A stretch of 34,828 nt of DNA from an uncultured Erysipelotrichaceae bacterium (GCA_902766875.1 CACXFI010000072.1:1-34828); one strand, 5' to 3'; counted from the stretch's first letter, positions 15,684-24,640 are shown. Program-made: numbers and translations. The notes: generated from the sequence alone by a model not told the origin.

Positions 15684-17838
15684 TTATATCATTCCTTTCA
15701 ATCACAATGATATCATTTTTGTCATATATGATTTTATATGAATCCATTATTTGTTTATAACTATCTTCTTTGCTTTTACTTAGTACTATATATTTTATAT
15801 TATAACTTTCTAATTCTTTATTAATATCACATATATCATAGTTTATTTTATCATAATATTTTTTGTTAATATCATCTTTTATATTATCAAAGGTTGCAAT
15901 TCCATTACTTTCAAAGAAAATATTAATTAACATTTTATCATTTATTATTTTAGGATTAAAATAATATGATTTATATTCTTTACTATTAATAGTTTTATAT
16001 TTATTATTTGGATTTGAATCAATCATACTTAAATTTAGAACATCTAGAGTATATAAGACAATTGGTTTATTTTTAGTGTTATTTTTAGAAACTATATTAT
16101 TGACTTCTTCGTTAGCTTTAACTAAATTATTAGGCACTTTATATAATAAATTAGTATTATTGAAATCAGGCCACTTTAATAATTGAATATAGGAAATAAC
16201 AGAAATGCATAATAATACTATATAAGGAATATATGCATATTTCAATACAGTATTTATAATTTGATTCTTTAAAGATTGAACAAATTCAAATAAGTATTTG
16301 ATGCCTATAATTGCAAAATAAGTATTAAAATACAAATAAATTCTTCCATTTAAATCTAAAGTTAATGTTGCCAATCCTTTTGATACAAGTGGATTAAAAA
16401 ATAATATTAGATAAACAATAAAAGCAATATAGTTAATATCTTTTCTATGTTTTATAAATCCATAGATTAGTAAGAATAATAAGCCTCCATACATAAAAAT
16501 TGAATGTGTAATGCTAATCATAAAAGTATTAAGTAAACTGGTAGGATTCTTATAAATATAGGTCATAGCAGTACCAAATTTACTATAATCAATTTCAAAA
16601 TCTAAAGAATTGACTTTTATAATATCGGGAATACAAAATGAAGAATTGACAGTTGCCATTTTATCTGGTACTGTTCCTTGTTTAAAAAACATATATGTAT
16701 AATTATTAATACCTTTTAATTTTGGTGTTAAGATGAATAGAGTCAAAATCAAAAATAATAATAATCTACCAAATTGTTTTAAAATTTTATTAAAAAACTT
16801 TAAAGTTAACAAATATTTAATTAATAAGATTATAATGAACGCTAAAATATAAATATATATATTTCTAGTACTTTCTGTGATATAAATAATTCCTAAAATA
16901 TAAGTTGGAATAGATAATTTAAAAATAATATCAAAATTGTCTGTTTCTTTTTTTAAACAACTAGCTATAAACCATACACATAAACATGTTGCAGAAGTAT
17001 ATAAAATAGCAGAAGAGCAAGAAGCTGCAGCAATAAATAATATATAATATATTTTAATATTATTATTTTCATTGCCTTTTTTATTATAGCAATTTGATAT
17101 AAAACTTAGCATATATATTGGTATTAATAAATTGACCATATATAGAGCATTAAATGGTGCTCTAAAGAAATGCGTAAATATTGTTAAAACAAATATACTA
17201 ATAATGTTATTAATATAATCTTTTTTTGAAATTCTAACAATTCCTAAAGCAGTTATTGATATGAAATAATAAACCATATATGTAAATGGCCATATTAATA
17301 CTAAATAAGCTGGTTTAATTGCAAACAAATTTGCAAAGAAGCTAGCTTGGTAATAATACAGAATATATTTATAAAAATTCTGTAAATCTCCTATTCCATT
17401 ATAAGGATTTATCATTGATAAATGAGAAGCATTGCTAGCACTATTTGTTAAAATGTTATAAAAATATGAATCATACATATCTGCATGCCCAAAATCAACA
17501 AATAATAAAAATAATAAAGTAAAAATCAAGCCAAAAAGTAACGATAATATTTCTCTTTTAGAAAACTTAAATATTTTTATTTTGTTTTTTATAACATAAA
17601 TAATGGCAATTAAAGATATTAGTAAATATAAAAAACCAAATATCATCATAAATTTAGTAGAAAGTTTTAAAAAAGCAGGTATGAAAATTGATATAGAAAA
17701 TATAGCTATATTAGAAATATAGCCTAATCCTAATGAAGTTTCATAAGTAATATTATATTTTTTATTTATAATTAATCCAAAGCATTTTGAGAGAATAAGT
17801 AATAGTAAAAGTATTAATACTAATTTAATAATAATCAT
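15676..17838 (-). CDS. Large multi-TM GT-C-like membrane protein
   Basis: A 720-residue polytopic protein with roughly 14 membrane helices and a C-terminal extracytoplasmic domain of about 160 residues (from about 555). Its first long loop after the third or fourth helix reads DFGHADMYDSYFYN, with acidic residues where GT-C enzymes carry the catalytic Asp. This matches the neighbour at 10259-12130 in architecture but not in obvious sequence identity. It probably transfers a sugar from a lipid carrier outside the membrane. The family label (DUF6077-like or other GT-C) is uncertain, and a polymerase function is possible. It follows the DUF2304 gene by 6 bases and has an AAAGGA ribosome binding site about 10 bases before the ATG. 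Confidence 0.6.
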   Translation of the reverse strand: MIIIKLVLILLLLLILSKCFGLIINKKYNITYETSLGLGYISNIAIFSISIFIPAFLKLSTKFMMIFGFLYLLISLIAIIYVIKNKIKIFKFSKREILSLLFGLIFTLLFLLFVDFGHADMYDSYFYNILTNSASNASHLSMINPYNGIGDLQNFYKYILYYYQASFFANLFAIKPAYLVLIWPFTYMVYYFISITALGIVRISKKDYINNIISIFVLTIFTHFFRAPFNALYMVNLLIPIYMLSFISNCYNKKGNENNNIKIYYILFIAAASCSSAILYTSATCLCVWFIASCLKKETDNFDIIFKLSIPTYILGIIYITESTRNIYIYILAFIIILLIKYLLTLKFFNKILKQFGRLLLFLILTLFILTPKLKGINNYTYMFFKQGTVPDKMATVNSSFCIPDIIKVNSLDFEIDYSKFGTAMTYIYKNPTSLLNTFMISITHSIFMYGGLLFLLIYGFIKHRKDINYIAFIVYLILFFNPLVSKGLATLTLDLNGRIYLYFNTYFAIIGIKYLFEFVQSLKNQIINTVLKYAYIPYIVLLCISVISYIQLLKWPDFNNTNLLYKVPNNLVKANEEVNNIVSKNNTKNKPIVLYTLDVLNLSMIDSNPNNKYKTINSKEYKSYYFNPKIINDKMLINIFFESNGIATFDNIKDDINKKYYDKINYDICDINKELESYNIKYIVLSKSKEDSYKQIMDSYKIIYDKNDIIVIERNDING

Positions 17839-17844
17839 GTGATA

Positions 17845-18180
17845 TTATTCCTTTGGTTTCTCTTTATTATTAATACTTAATTTTTGGACTAAATTTTTAT
17901 TTTTCTCTTTTAGCTCTGATATTTTTATATTTTGGAAAAAAACCATTAGGTATATACAAAATACAAATGAAGTTAAAATAAAATTACTGGTTGATTCAAA
18001 GCCAAAAAAATTGGATAAAACTTTAGGTAATTTAGGGAATAAACTTAAAATAAGTAATACTATTGACCAAACAATCCATAAAAGAGAGTCATCAATATTC
18101 AGCTTATGTTTTTTTATTCTCCCAATTACATACATAAAAGTGAATAAACTTGCAATAATAAAAACAATTTGTAATTTCAT
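17845..18180 (-). CDS. DUF2304 family small membrane protein
   Basis: A 111-residue protein with three membrane helices (about 4-20, 32-50 and 66-86) and a charged, coiled-coil-like cytoplasmic tail (ISELKEKNKNLVQKL). The motif DDSLLWIVWSIVLLILSLFP is the DUF2304 hallmark. These proteins are typically found next to DPM1-like glycosyltransferases that lack their own membrane helices. The arrangement is the same here: the gene follows the GT2 at 18188-18883 by 7 bases. The probable role is to anchor that enzyme or assist the lipid-linked sugar, but this is inferred from gene neighbourhood. Confidence 0.85.
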   Translation of the reverse strand: MKLQIVFIIASLFTFMYVIGRIKKHKLNIDDSLLWIVWSIVLLILSLFPKLPKVLSNFFGFESTSNFILTSFVFCIYLMVFFQNIKISELKEKNKNLVQKLSINNKEKPKE

Positions 18181-18187
18181 AATAAAC

Positions 18188-18883
18188 CTACTTTCTTTCT
18201 CTAAATGGTTGAATCAAGAATATTGAAATAAACATTCTAAACATATATTTTACAGTGTGTGAAAAATTAAATGATGATTCACCAAATTCTCTATTATTCA
18301 TTTCAACTTTTATCTCTTCTATTTTTTTACCTTTTAAAAGCATATATGCTAAAGTATCTGGCTCAGGTGGATTATTTATGTCATTAGCATAATCGGCGAT
18401 AGTTTCTTTATTATAAGCTCTCATACCACTGGTCGGATCATAAATTACTTTTTTAGAGACAATTGCTATAGCTAAGGTGATTAATCTGCTCCCAATCATC
18501 CTCAAAGTAAAAGGTCTTTTACTTTCAACGAATCTTGAACCAATGACGATATCATTATTATCTAAAGAATCAACTAATTCTTTTATGTATTTAGCTTGAT
18601 GTTGTCCATCACCATCAAATTGGATTGCTACATCATAATCATTTATTAAGGCATATTTCAATCCGGTTTGAACAGCACCAAATAAGCCTAAATTTTGTAT
18701 TAAATCGATGTAATTATAATTGTTTTCTTTTAATATATCTAAAGTGTTATCTTTAGAACCATCATTTATAACAATATAATCTGTTTCTGTAGCGTTGTTT
18801 ATAACATCCTCTACAGTTTTTACAATGTTATCAGCTTCGTTATAAGCTGGAATAATAACTAATACTTTTTTATTTTTCTTCAT
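18188..18883 (-). CDS. DPM1-like glycosyltransferase (GT2) without C-terminal TM pair
   Basis: A 231-residue GT-A enzyme with VLVIIPAYNEADNI, VINDGSKDNT, the metal site DGDGQH and the SGMRAYNK segment. These are the hallmarks of polyprenyl-phosphate mannosyl/glucosyltransferase-like enzymes. Unlike the GtrB-like proteins in this window it stops after a short hydrophobic end (FRMFISIFLIQPF), without the two membrane helices. The DUF2304 protein encoded next door probably supplies the membrane part. The start at 18883 follows AAAGGAGAAG by 5 bases. An in-frame start at 18919 would precede that binding site and is rejected. It follows the Wzx-like gene. Confidence 0.88.
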   Translation of the reverse strand: MKKNKKVLVIIPAYNEADNIVKTVEDVINNATETDYIVINDGSKDNTLDILKENNYNYIDLIQNLGLFGAVQTGLKYALINDYDVAIQFDGDGQHQAKYIKELVDSLDNNDIVIGSRFVESKRPFTLRMIGSRLITLAIAIVSKKVIYDPTSGMRAYNKETIADYANDINNPPEPDTLAYMLLKGKKIEEIKVEMNNREFGESSFNFSHTVKYMFRMFISIFLIQPFRERK

Positions 18884-18930
18884 TCTTACTTCTCCTTTAG
18901 TCTGTAATATTACTATCAATATTTAAAGTG

Positions 18931-20433
18931 CTATGAAAAAATTCCTTTTAAAACTTGAATTGTATCTTTAAATGTTTTTTTATCACTTAAGTAACCTGTT
19001 ACTATATAAATTAATACGATAATAATAGATATTATTATAGCATATATAAACCATTGAAGGTAACCAGTTATAGATATATTTAAGGTTAATTCTGAAACAA
19101 TGATTATTAATAATCCAATTATTGTATACAATAATAATCTTTTTATAATAATATCATTAGATTTATTTAAAATAAATTTATCTGAGTACCAAATGAAATT
19201 AATCGCTCTATATATAGCTGAAAGTAAGCATCCAAGCATAGCACCATATATTCCAAAGAAATACATGAAAATAAGTTGCCCAAAGATATTAATTAATAAT
19301 TCTATTAAAGAATACTTTTTAGTTTCTTTAAAGTGGCCACTTGCTATTACCAATGTTCTTGATGGTATTTTTATATTATTAATTAATCCAACTAGAACAA
19401 GCATTGCTCCTAGAAGTGGTAACACATAATTAATATCTGTAATATTTCTCGTATAAATGGTTATAAATGGAATTATTAAAATATAGGCTATAGTATATAT
19501 TGAATAAACCATTAATAGATATATATATTCGAAAATATTATAGGATTTATTTAGAATGCTTTTTTCATTCTTAGCAACAACATCTCCAAATGAAGCATAT
19601 ATACCATTTGATACAACACTACATATCATATTAAGTCCTGAAAAGACTAACATATATACAGAATAAATACTAGCATATTTTAAACCAATGAATAGTGAAA
19701 TTAATATGATTGAACTATTATTTATTACTAAAGCAGTAATTTCATGGATAACGGCATCATTTCTCTGTGATATTTCTTTCATTAATGGTTTTTCTTTTTT
19801 ATCAATAAAGTTATAATTTTTTCTAAAGTGTATCCATAATATTAAAACTCTTGTTATATAAACAGCCATTGCTCCAAATTCAACTAAGATAATATTACAA
19901 TCAAGTTTAATTAATATAACGGATATGATAATATTAAAAATATTTCCAATTCCTTGGGCAATTGATATTAAATAATTTTTTTGATCGGCACTATATAGTG
20001 CTTGATATTTACCTATTAAATAAAATTCAGAAACTCCGCAAGCACCAAGCATAATAATTAAAGCAATGGTTGTAAATGGGCTTATATTATCTTTTACAAA
20101 CAGAGGATAAATAAAGGCAACTAAAAGCATAATAAAAGAAGATAAATTTCCAGCTTTTATGAACATTTTTTTTGTAGCATTAAAAATACCACTCAACTTT
20201 TTATAGTTTTTTTCAGCAAGTGGTTTATACATAACAAATGTACTTGAACTTGCTATTCCTGCTCCAGTGGTCTGGGCATACATTACAATTTGTTTTATAG
20301 TGGAAATTAATCCGTTAACAGCTGAACCATAATTTTGAATTATTAATGGTGGTAAGATAAAACCAGTAGCAATACTTATAACTTGCTGTATTATGTTGAA
20401 AAATAAATTTTTCAAGCTTTTTTTTGCTCGCAT
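18931..20433 (-). CDS. Wzx-like polysaccharide flippase (MOP superfamily)
   Basis: A 500-residue polytopic protein with about 12-14 membrane helices, probably the exporter of an undecaprenyl-diphosphate-linked repeat unit. The N terminus KKSLKNLFFNIIQQVISIATGFILPPLII and the following NYGSAVNGLISTIKQ segment are typical of RfbX/Wzx and related polysaccharide biosynthesis proteins. It is the first gene behind the strong promoter at 20456-20484 and so heads the 11-gene unit ending at 6841. The ATG at 20433 is preferred: AAAGGA lies 8 bases upstream, whereas the ATG at 20442 abuts the same binding site. A Wzx and a TagO-type priming enzyme encoded side by side fit one export pathway. Confidence 0.88.
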   Translation of the reverse strand: MRAKKSLKNLFFNIIQQVISIATGFILPPLIIQNYGSAVNGLISTIKQIVMYAQTTGAGIASSSTFVMYKPLAEKNYKKLSGIFNATKKMFIKAGNLSSFIMLLVAFIYPLFVKDNISPFTTIALIIMLGACGVSEFYLIGKYQALYSADQKNYLISIAQGIGNIFNIIISVILIKLDCNIILVEFGAMAVYITRVLILWIHFRKNYNFIDKKEKPLMKEISQRNDAVIHEITALVINNSSIILISLFIGLKYASIYSVYMLVFSGLNMICSVVSNGIYASFGDVVAKNEKSILNKSYNIFEYIYLLMVYSIYTIAYILIIPFITIYTRNITDINYVLPLLGAMLVLVGLINNIKIPSRTLVIASGHFKETKKYSLIELLINIFGQLIFMYFFGIYGAMLGCLLSAIYRAINFIWYSDKFILNKSNDIIIKRLLLYTIIGLLIIIVSELTLNISITGYLQWFIYAIIISIIIVLIYIVTGYLSDKKTFKDTIQVLKGIFS

Positions 20434-20455
20434 TACTTTCATCCTTTCTTATATA

Positions 20456-20484
20456 ATTATCACATTTTATACAATAAAAGTCAA
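20456..20484 (-). promoter_or_regulatory. Near-consensus sigma-A promoter heading the wzx-to-licD unit
   Basis: On the minus strand: TTGACT (20479-20484), an exact 17-base spacer ending TGT (extended -10), and GATAAT (20456-20461). It lies between the terminator at 20516-20541 and the wzx start codon at 20433, so the 13.6-kb downstream block has its own transcription start. Confidence 0.75.
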
Positions 20485-20515
20485 CAAATACATACAAAAA
20501 TTATAGTATATTAAA

Positions 20516-20541
20516 CAAAAAAATGCTTAATAAAGCATTCT
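20516..20541 (-). terminator. Rho-independent terminator after the tagO-like gene
   Basis: On the minus strand AATGCTT, loop TATT, AAGCATT is followed by a T run. The hairpin (20522-20539) starts immediately after the TAA stop codon at 20541-20543. Confidence 0.85.
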
Positions 20542-21569
20542 TATTTTTTGTCACGTTCAAAAATTACATCGGTCTTTGTAATTAAAAATATAACAAAAAC
20601 AAAAAGTAAAATATATGTCATAATTCCTAACTTACTATTTCCTAATGCATAAATAATTGAAGATATAGCAAATAATATATCAATTAGATAAATTATAATA
20701 ACTGTGTTCTTTTGAGAAAAATTTCTTTTTAAGAACTGATGATGTAAATGATTTTTGTCTGGCATTATTATGGATTTATGATTAATTAGTCGTCTTATGA
20801 TAGCAAATGATGTATCTAGTATAGGAATTGCCAATAATAGTGCTGGTATAATAAATGAAGTTAGAGTTAATGTTTTAAATCCTAATAGAGCTATTATAGA
20901 TATCATATACCCTAAAAACATACTACCAGAATCACCCATAAATATACTAGCTGGATTAAAGTTATAATATAAAAAACCTAATGTTGATCCTAACATAACA
21001 AAAGATAAAATTATATCTAATCCATTGGAATTATTTAGCATTATAGCGATAATACCTATTGTTAGGAAATATATTGAACTAATTCCTCCGGCTAAACCAT
21101 CTAATCCATCTATTAGATTAATACAATTAATAACAGAAACTATAAAGAGAATAGTTATTGGATAAGTGAAGACTCCAAAATTAATATAAATTCCAAAAAT
21201 ACTTATATCTTTAAGCAATATCTGACCATAACAGGCTACTACGACTGCAGAAATTAATTGTCCGATTATTTTGCATTTTGGGCTTATTGGTTTAATATCA
21301 TCTATAATACCTGTAATTATAATAATGAAGCTGCCTATTAGAATTGAATTCATTTGAATTGATTCTTTACCAAAAATAATATATCCTAAAATAAAACCAA
21401 CATAAATACCTAATCCCCCTAATCTAGGGATTGTTTTTTTATGTACTTTTCTTTCATTAGGTATATCCATAGCACCAATATGCTTAGCAATTTTCTTCAC
21501 TAATGGAATAAAAAATAAATTGAATATTAATGGAATAAATACCATTAATAATACTTGACTCATGTTCAT
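20541..21569 (-). CDS. tagO: Undecaprenyl-phosphate N-acetylhexosamine-1-phosphate transferase (TagO/WecA family)
   Basis: A 342-residue polytopic enzyme with about 11 membrane helices that starts a surface glycan by moving a HexNAc-1-phosphate from UDP to undecaprenyl phosphate. Family motifs in order: DIPNERKVHKKTIPRLGG (about 35-52), GIIDDIKP, the NLIDGLDGLAGG loop, FMGDSGSMFLGY, and PDKNHLHHQFLKR, whose histidines distinguish WecA/TagO from MraY. Teichoic acid and capsule priming are both possible, because the substrate range cannot be told from sequence. The ATG is preceded by GAGGT at 7 bases. A possible own promoter lies at 21592-21620, and a hairpin terminator follows directly. It is the only priming transferase visible in this window. 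Confidence 0.92.
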   Translation of the reverse strand: MNMSQVLLMVFIPLIFNLFFIPLVKKIAKHIGAMDIPNERKVHKKTIPRLGGLGIYVGFILGYIIFGKESIQMNSILIGSFIIIITGIIDDIKPISPKCKIIGQLISAVVVACYGQILLKDISIFGIYINFGVFTYPITILFIVSVINCINLIDGLDGLAGGISSIYFLTIGIIAIMLNNSNGLDIILSFVMLGSTLGFLYYNFNPASIFMGDSGSMFLGYMISIIALLGFKTLTLTSFIIPALLLAIPILDTSFAIIRRLINHKSIIMPDKNHLHHQFLKRNFSQKNTVIIIYLIDILFAISSIIYALGNSKLGIMTYILLFVFVIFLITKTDVIFERDKK

Positions 21570-21591
21570 TGTATCAACCTCACCAGATAAT

Positions 21592-21620
21592 ATTTTATCA
21601 TATTACTATTATAAAAGCAA
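21592..21620 (-). promoter_or_regulatory. Possible internal promoter before the tagO-like gene
   Basis: On the minus strand TTGCTT (21615-21620), 17 bases ending TGA, then TAAAAT (21592-21597). The -35 is weak, but the extended -10 and spacing are good. It lies in the 53-base gap behind galE. Confidence 0.45.
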
Positions 21621-21622
21621 AA

Positions 21623-22627
21623 TTATCTATTATTTTTTTTAATATAATTATAAGAAGAAGACATCATATCATCTAAAGATAATTCAGCTTTCCAGTTTAA
21701 TTCTTTTAAAGCTTTTGAACTATCAGCATAGCATTCAGCTACGTCTCCATCTCTTCTAGGTGCTATAACATATGGTATTTTTATACTGTTTGTTTTTTCA
21801 AAAGCCTTTACCATATCTAGAACACTATATCCAGTACCTGTACCTAGATTATATATTTTTATATCTTTATTATTATCTATGTTTTCTAATGCTCTAATAT
21901 GACCTTTGGCAAGATCTACAACATGGATGTAATCTCTAATTCCAGTTCCATCTTTTGTATTATAATCATTACCAAAAATATTTAAGTGGTCTAATTCTCC
22001 CACTGCTACCTTCATAATATATGGCATTAGATTATTAGGAATACCATTAGGATTTTCACCAATTAATCCGCTACTATGAGCTCCTACTGGATTAAAATAT
22101 CTAAGTAAGACTATTTTCCATTCGTTATCAGATTTATATAAATCTTTTAATATTCCTTCTATGTATAGTTTAGTACTTCCATACGGATTAGTAGTTCCTC
22201 CTACTTCCATATCTTCTGTTAATGGTAACTTTTTTGGTGTTCCATATACTGTAGCACTACTACTAAATATTAATTTTTTACAGTTAAATTCTTCCATTGT
22301 TTCGCATAATGATAGAGTACTATCAATATTATTTCTATAATACATAAGTGGTTTCTTAACTGACTCACTTACCGATTTAAAACCCGCGAAATGAATAACT
22401 GCATCTATTTCATTTTCTTTAAATATTTTTCTTAAGCAATCTTTATCACATACATCATACTCATAAAATTTTACATCTTTACCAGTTATTTTTTTTATTT
22501 CATCTAATACTTCTATTTTAGAATTACTTAAATTATCAACAATAATGACTTCATCACCATTAGATAATAATTCAACGCAAGTATGACTACCTATATAACC
22601 AGTTCCACCTGTAACTAATACTTTCAT
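21623..22627 (-). CDS. galE: UDP-glucose 4-epimerase
   Basis: A 334-residue extended short-chain dehydrogenase interconverting UDP-glucose and UDP-galactose (or the N-acetyl forms), so supplying galactose-type donors to the cluster. Visible: the NAD-binding GGTGYIG (7-13), HFAGFKSV near 79-86, FSSSATVYG near 121-129, catalytic Y149 and K153 in NPYGSTK, and the GalE-specific RYFNPVGAH and RDYIHVVDLA segments. The length and the whole motif set are normal for GalE. The start is preceded by GGAGGG and by a strong extended -10 promoter at 22645-22673. Confidence 0.94.
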   Translation of the reverse strand: MKVLVTGGTGYIGSHTCVELLSNGDEVIIVDNLSNSKIEVLDEIKKITGKDVKFYEYDVCDKDCLRKIFKENEIDAVIHFAGFKSVSESVKKPLMYYRNNIDSTLSLCETMEEFNCKKLIFSSSATVYGTPKKLPLTEDMEVGGTTNPYGSTKLYIEGILKDLYKSDNEWKIVLLRYFNPVGAHSSGLIGENPNGIPNNLMPYIMKVAVGELDHLNIFGNDYNTKDGTGIRDYIHVVDLAKGHIRALENIDNNKDIKIYNLGTGTGYSVLDMVKAFEKTNSIKIPYVIAPRRDGDVAECYADSSKALKELNWKAELSLDDMMSSSYNYIKKNNR

Positions 22628-22644
22628 TTTATCCCTCCAATTAT

Positions 22645-22673
22645 ATTATATCAAAATTTTATTATATTAACAA
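22645..22673 (-). promoter_or_regulatory. Predicted promoter for galE
   Basis: On the minus strand TTGTTA (22668-22673), a 17-base spacer ending TGA, and a perfect TATAAT (22645-22650). It gives a short leader before the GGAGGG ribosome binding site and the ATG at 22627. Confidence 0.65.
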
Positions 22674-22692
22674 TCTCAACTCTTATTTAATG

Positions 22693-23664
22693 TTATTTAT
22701 TCTTATTTGTTTTTTTATCTAAAAATGATTCTATATTATATCTAGGTCTTTCTTTAGTTTCAATATAGATTTTACCAATGTACTCACCTATTATGCCAAT
22801 TGAAAGTAGCTGTACTCCTCCTAGAAACCATAATGAGCAAAATAAAGATGCCCATCCACTTACAACGTTACCTAAGAAATAATTAACAATAGAATAGATT
22901 ACGAAGCCAATACTAAATAGGATAATTATTAATCCTAATATACCAATTAAAGTAATTGGTTTAATACTAAATGATGTTATTCCCTCAATAGCAAAACTAA
23001 CCATCTTTTTTAAAGAATATTTACTCTTACCTGCTAATCTTTCTAGTCTTTTATAGTGAACACAGTCTGTTTTGTATCCAAGTAAAGGTATTATTCCTCT
23101 TAAAAATAGATTTCTTTCTTTATACTTCGCTAATTCTTCCATAGATCTTTTACTCATAAGCCTAAAATCAGCATGATTATAAATAGTGTTAGTACCCATT
23201 ATACTCATAATTTTATAAAAACCTAAAGCTGTATGTTTTTTAAAAAAAGAATCTTTATCTCTATTACTTCTTACACCATAAACTATATCGCAACCATTTT
23301 GATATTTGTCTATCATTTCTTCAATAACATTTATGTCATCTTGTAAATCCGCATCAATTGATACTGACATATCACATAATTCAGCAGCTTTAATTAAACC
23401 TGCTAAAAGAGCTTTTTGGTGGCCAACATTAGCTGCTAAATTAAGTCCATATACATATTTATCTTTTTTATTAAATTCACTAATTAGTTGCCAAGTTTTA
23501 TCTTTGCTACCATCATTAACAAACATAATAAAACTATCTTTACTGATTTTTTTCTTTCTTATTAGTTCATCAATTAAATTACTAAGTTTGTTTTTTGTAT
23601 CTTTTAAAACTTCTTCTTCATTATAACAAGGAACAACGATTCCTAACTTATTTCCTTTTTTCAT
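22693..23664 (-). CDS. GtrB/CsbB-like polyprenyl-phosphate glycosyltransferase (GT2)
   Basis: A 323-residue GT2 enzyme with GIVVPCYNEEEVL at the N terminus, FVNDGSKDKTW, AANVGHQKALLAG, the metal motif DADLQDD (about 104-110), and HADFRLMSKR near 184-193. Two C-terminal membrane helices lie at about 232-257 and 266-292, ending in GEYIGKIYIETKERPRY. This is the canonical GtrB/CsbB/YkcC layout: making an undecaprenyl-phosphate sugar on the cytoplasmic side. No GtrA-like or SMR-like flippase gene lies next to it, unlike the other lipid-sugar synthases in this window, so its partner must be shared or elsewhere. It lies between the Alg13-like gene and galE. Confidence 0.92.
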   Translation of the reverse strand: MKKGNKLGIVVPCYNEEEVLKDTKNKLSNLIDELIRKKKISKDSFIMFVNDGSKDKTWQLISEFNKKDKYVYGLNLAANVGHQKALLAGLIKAAELCDMSVSIDADLQDDINVIEEMIDKYQNGCDIVYGVRSNRDKDSFFKKHTALGFYKIMSIMGTNTIYNHADFRLMSKRSMEELAKYKERNLFLRGIIPLLGYKTDCVHYKRLERLAGKSKYSLKKMVSFAIEGITSFSIKPITLIGILGLIIILFSIGFVIYSIVNYFLGNVVSGWASLFCSLWFLGGVQLLSIGIIGEYIGKIYIETKERPRYNIESFLDKKTNKNK

Positions 23665-23684
23665 ACACTACCCCACAACTATAT

Positions 23685-24164
23685 TTAATTATTATCAATA
23701 TACTCACTAATTAGTTTTATCATATTCTTAGTGTTACTCTTGTATTTTATAGGTTTAAATGTTTTAGCTTTTATTAAAGCATCATTTAGTTTATTTAAAT
23801 CTTGTAAGCCTATGATATAACCTTTATCATTAAAGTTATTTATGATTTGAATTTGATGATCATTTACGTGTTCACCATATTTAGACAGCCTAGGAACAGA
23901 TATAATAGTCTTATTATGATATAATCCTGTCATAATGCTACCTACTCCACCATGAGTAATTAATAAGTCACAATCAGTTATTAACTTTTCAAATTTATCT
24001 CTATCTATTAAATTTAAAATTTTCATATTTTTACTTTTATATTTAGTAAATCCAGCCTGTACTATTACTTCATCTTTAATATTTCCTTTTTTAATTTCTC
24101 TATCGATAGCTTTTAGTAATCTATCAAATGGTTTATCTTGAGTTCCTAAAGTAACAAAAATCAA
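23685..24164 (-). CDS. Alg13/PssE-like glycosyltransferase subunit
   Basis: A 159-residue protein matching the C-terminal, donor-binding half of GT28 enzymes (Alg13, PssE, Cps14G). It begins MIFVTLGTQDKPFDRLL, the standard opening of bacterial PssE-type proteins, and carries THGGVGSIMTGL near the centre (UDP-sugar site) and a PRLSKYGEHVNDHQIQ segment. It works only as a heterodimer with the Alg14-like protein encoded just upstream. The start is taken as TTG at 24164: GGGGGGTG lies at 24171-24178 and the codon overlaps the upstream stop as TTGA. An in-frame GTG at 24173 falls inside the binding site. The pair probably adds the second sugar to the lipid carrier. Confidence 0.88.
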   Translation of the reverse strand: MIFVTLGTQDKPFDRLLKAIDREIKKGNIKDEVIVQAGFTKYKSKNMKILNLIDRDKFEKLITDCDLLITHGGVGSIMTGLYHNKTIISVPRLSKYGEHVNDHQIQIINNFNDKGYIIGLQDLNKLNDALIKAKTFKPIKYKSNTKNMIKLISEYIDNN

Positions 24165-24640
24165 AATATCCACCCCCCATATATAGCATTAGGGTAAAGG
24201 TCTAACATTGACTCCCATTGAACAATAAATAAATCTGCAAATTTATATACTATATTACCAGTTTTGGACTTAGTGTTAGTATTAGCAAAAGTTTCAATAA
24301 AAATTATTTTACTACCTAATAAATGTCCAATTAAACACATCGGGCCAGCTGTATGAGCACCAGTAGATATTATGTATTTTGGATTTATTTTAATGTAAAT
24401 AATTAAAGATTTGATAGTATTTAATAATAATTTAAAAGGATATATAATTTTAGCTGACTTATTAGTATAAGTACCTGGTATCAAAAAAGAAATATGTTTG
24501 TTATATTTATTTTTTAATATTAAATTATCTTTAGTTTTCTCTGTTACAATATGGTAATCATATTTATTAAACATATCTTTAAGCATTAATAATTCTGTTA
24601 AATGACCACCTGTACTTGCTATAAATAACACTTTTTTCAT
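24161..24640 (-). CDS. Alg14/PssD-like glycosyltransferase subunit
   Basis: A 159-residue membrane-associated partner of the Alg13-like protein. Motifs: VLFIASTGGHLTELL near the N terminus, a hydrophobic YPFKLLLNTIKSLIIYIKI segment likely to lie at the membrane, STGAHTAGPMCLIG, FIETFANTNTKSKTG, FIVQW and a closing YPNAIYGGWIF. This is the acceptor-binding, membrane-anchoring half of the split GT, as in PssD/Cps14F. It ends in TGA and shares four bases (TTGA) with the next start, so the stoichiometry of the two subunits is probably set by coupled translation. It is the first gene behind the terminator at 24665-24696. Confidence 0.9.
   Translation of the reverse strand: MKKVLFIASTGGHLTELLMLKDMFNKYDYHIVTEKTKDNLILKNKYNKHISFLIPGTYTNKSAKIIYPFKLLLNTIKSLIIYIKINPKYIISTGAHTAGPMCLIGHLLGSKIIFIETFANTNTKSKTGNIVYKFADLFIVQWESMLDLYPNAIYGGWIF

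Noticed and set aside
20315..20497. Minus-strand 60-codon ORF overlapping the wzx start
   Set aside because: It overlaps the wzx N terminus in another frame and covers the promoter at 20456-20484. There is no recognisable protein.
24161..24163. TGA possibly read as tryptophan (Mycoplasma-type code)
   Set aside because: TGA ends several proteins at their expected family lengths, including here and at 5551-5553 and 15676-15678. Tryptophans are TGG.
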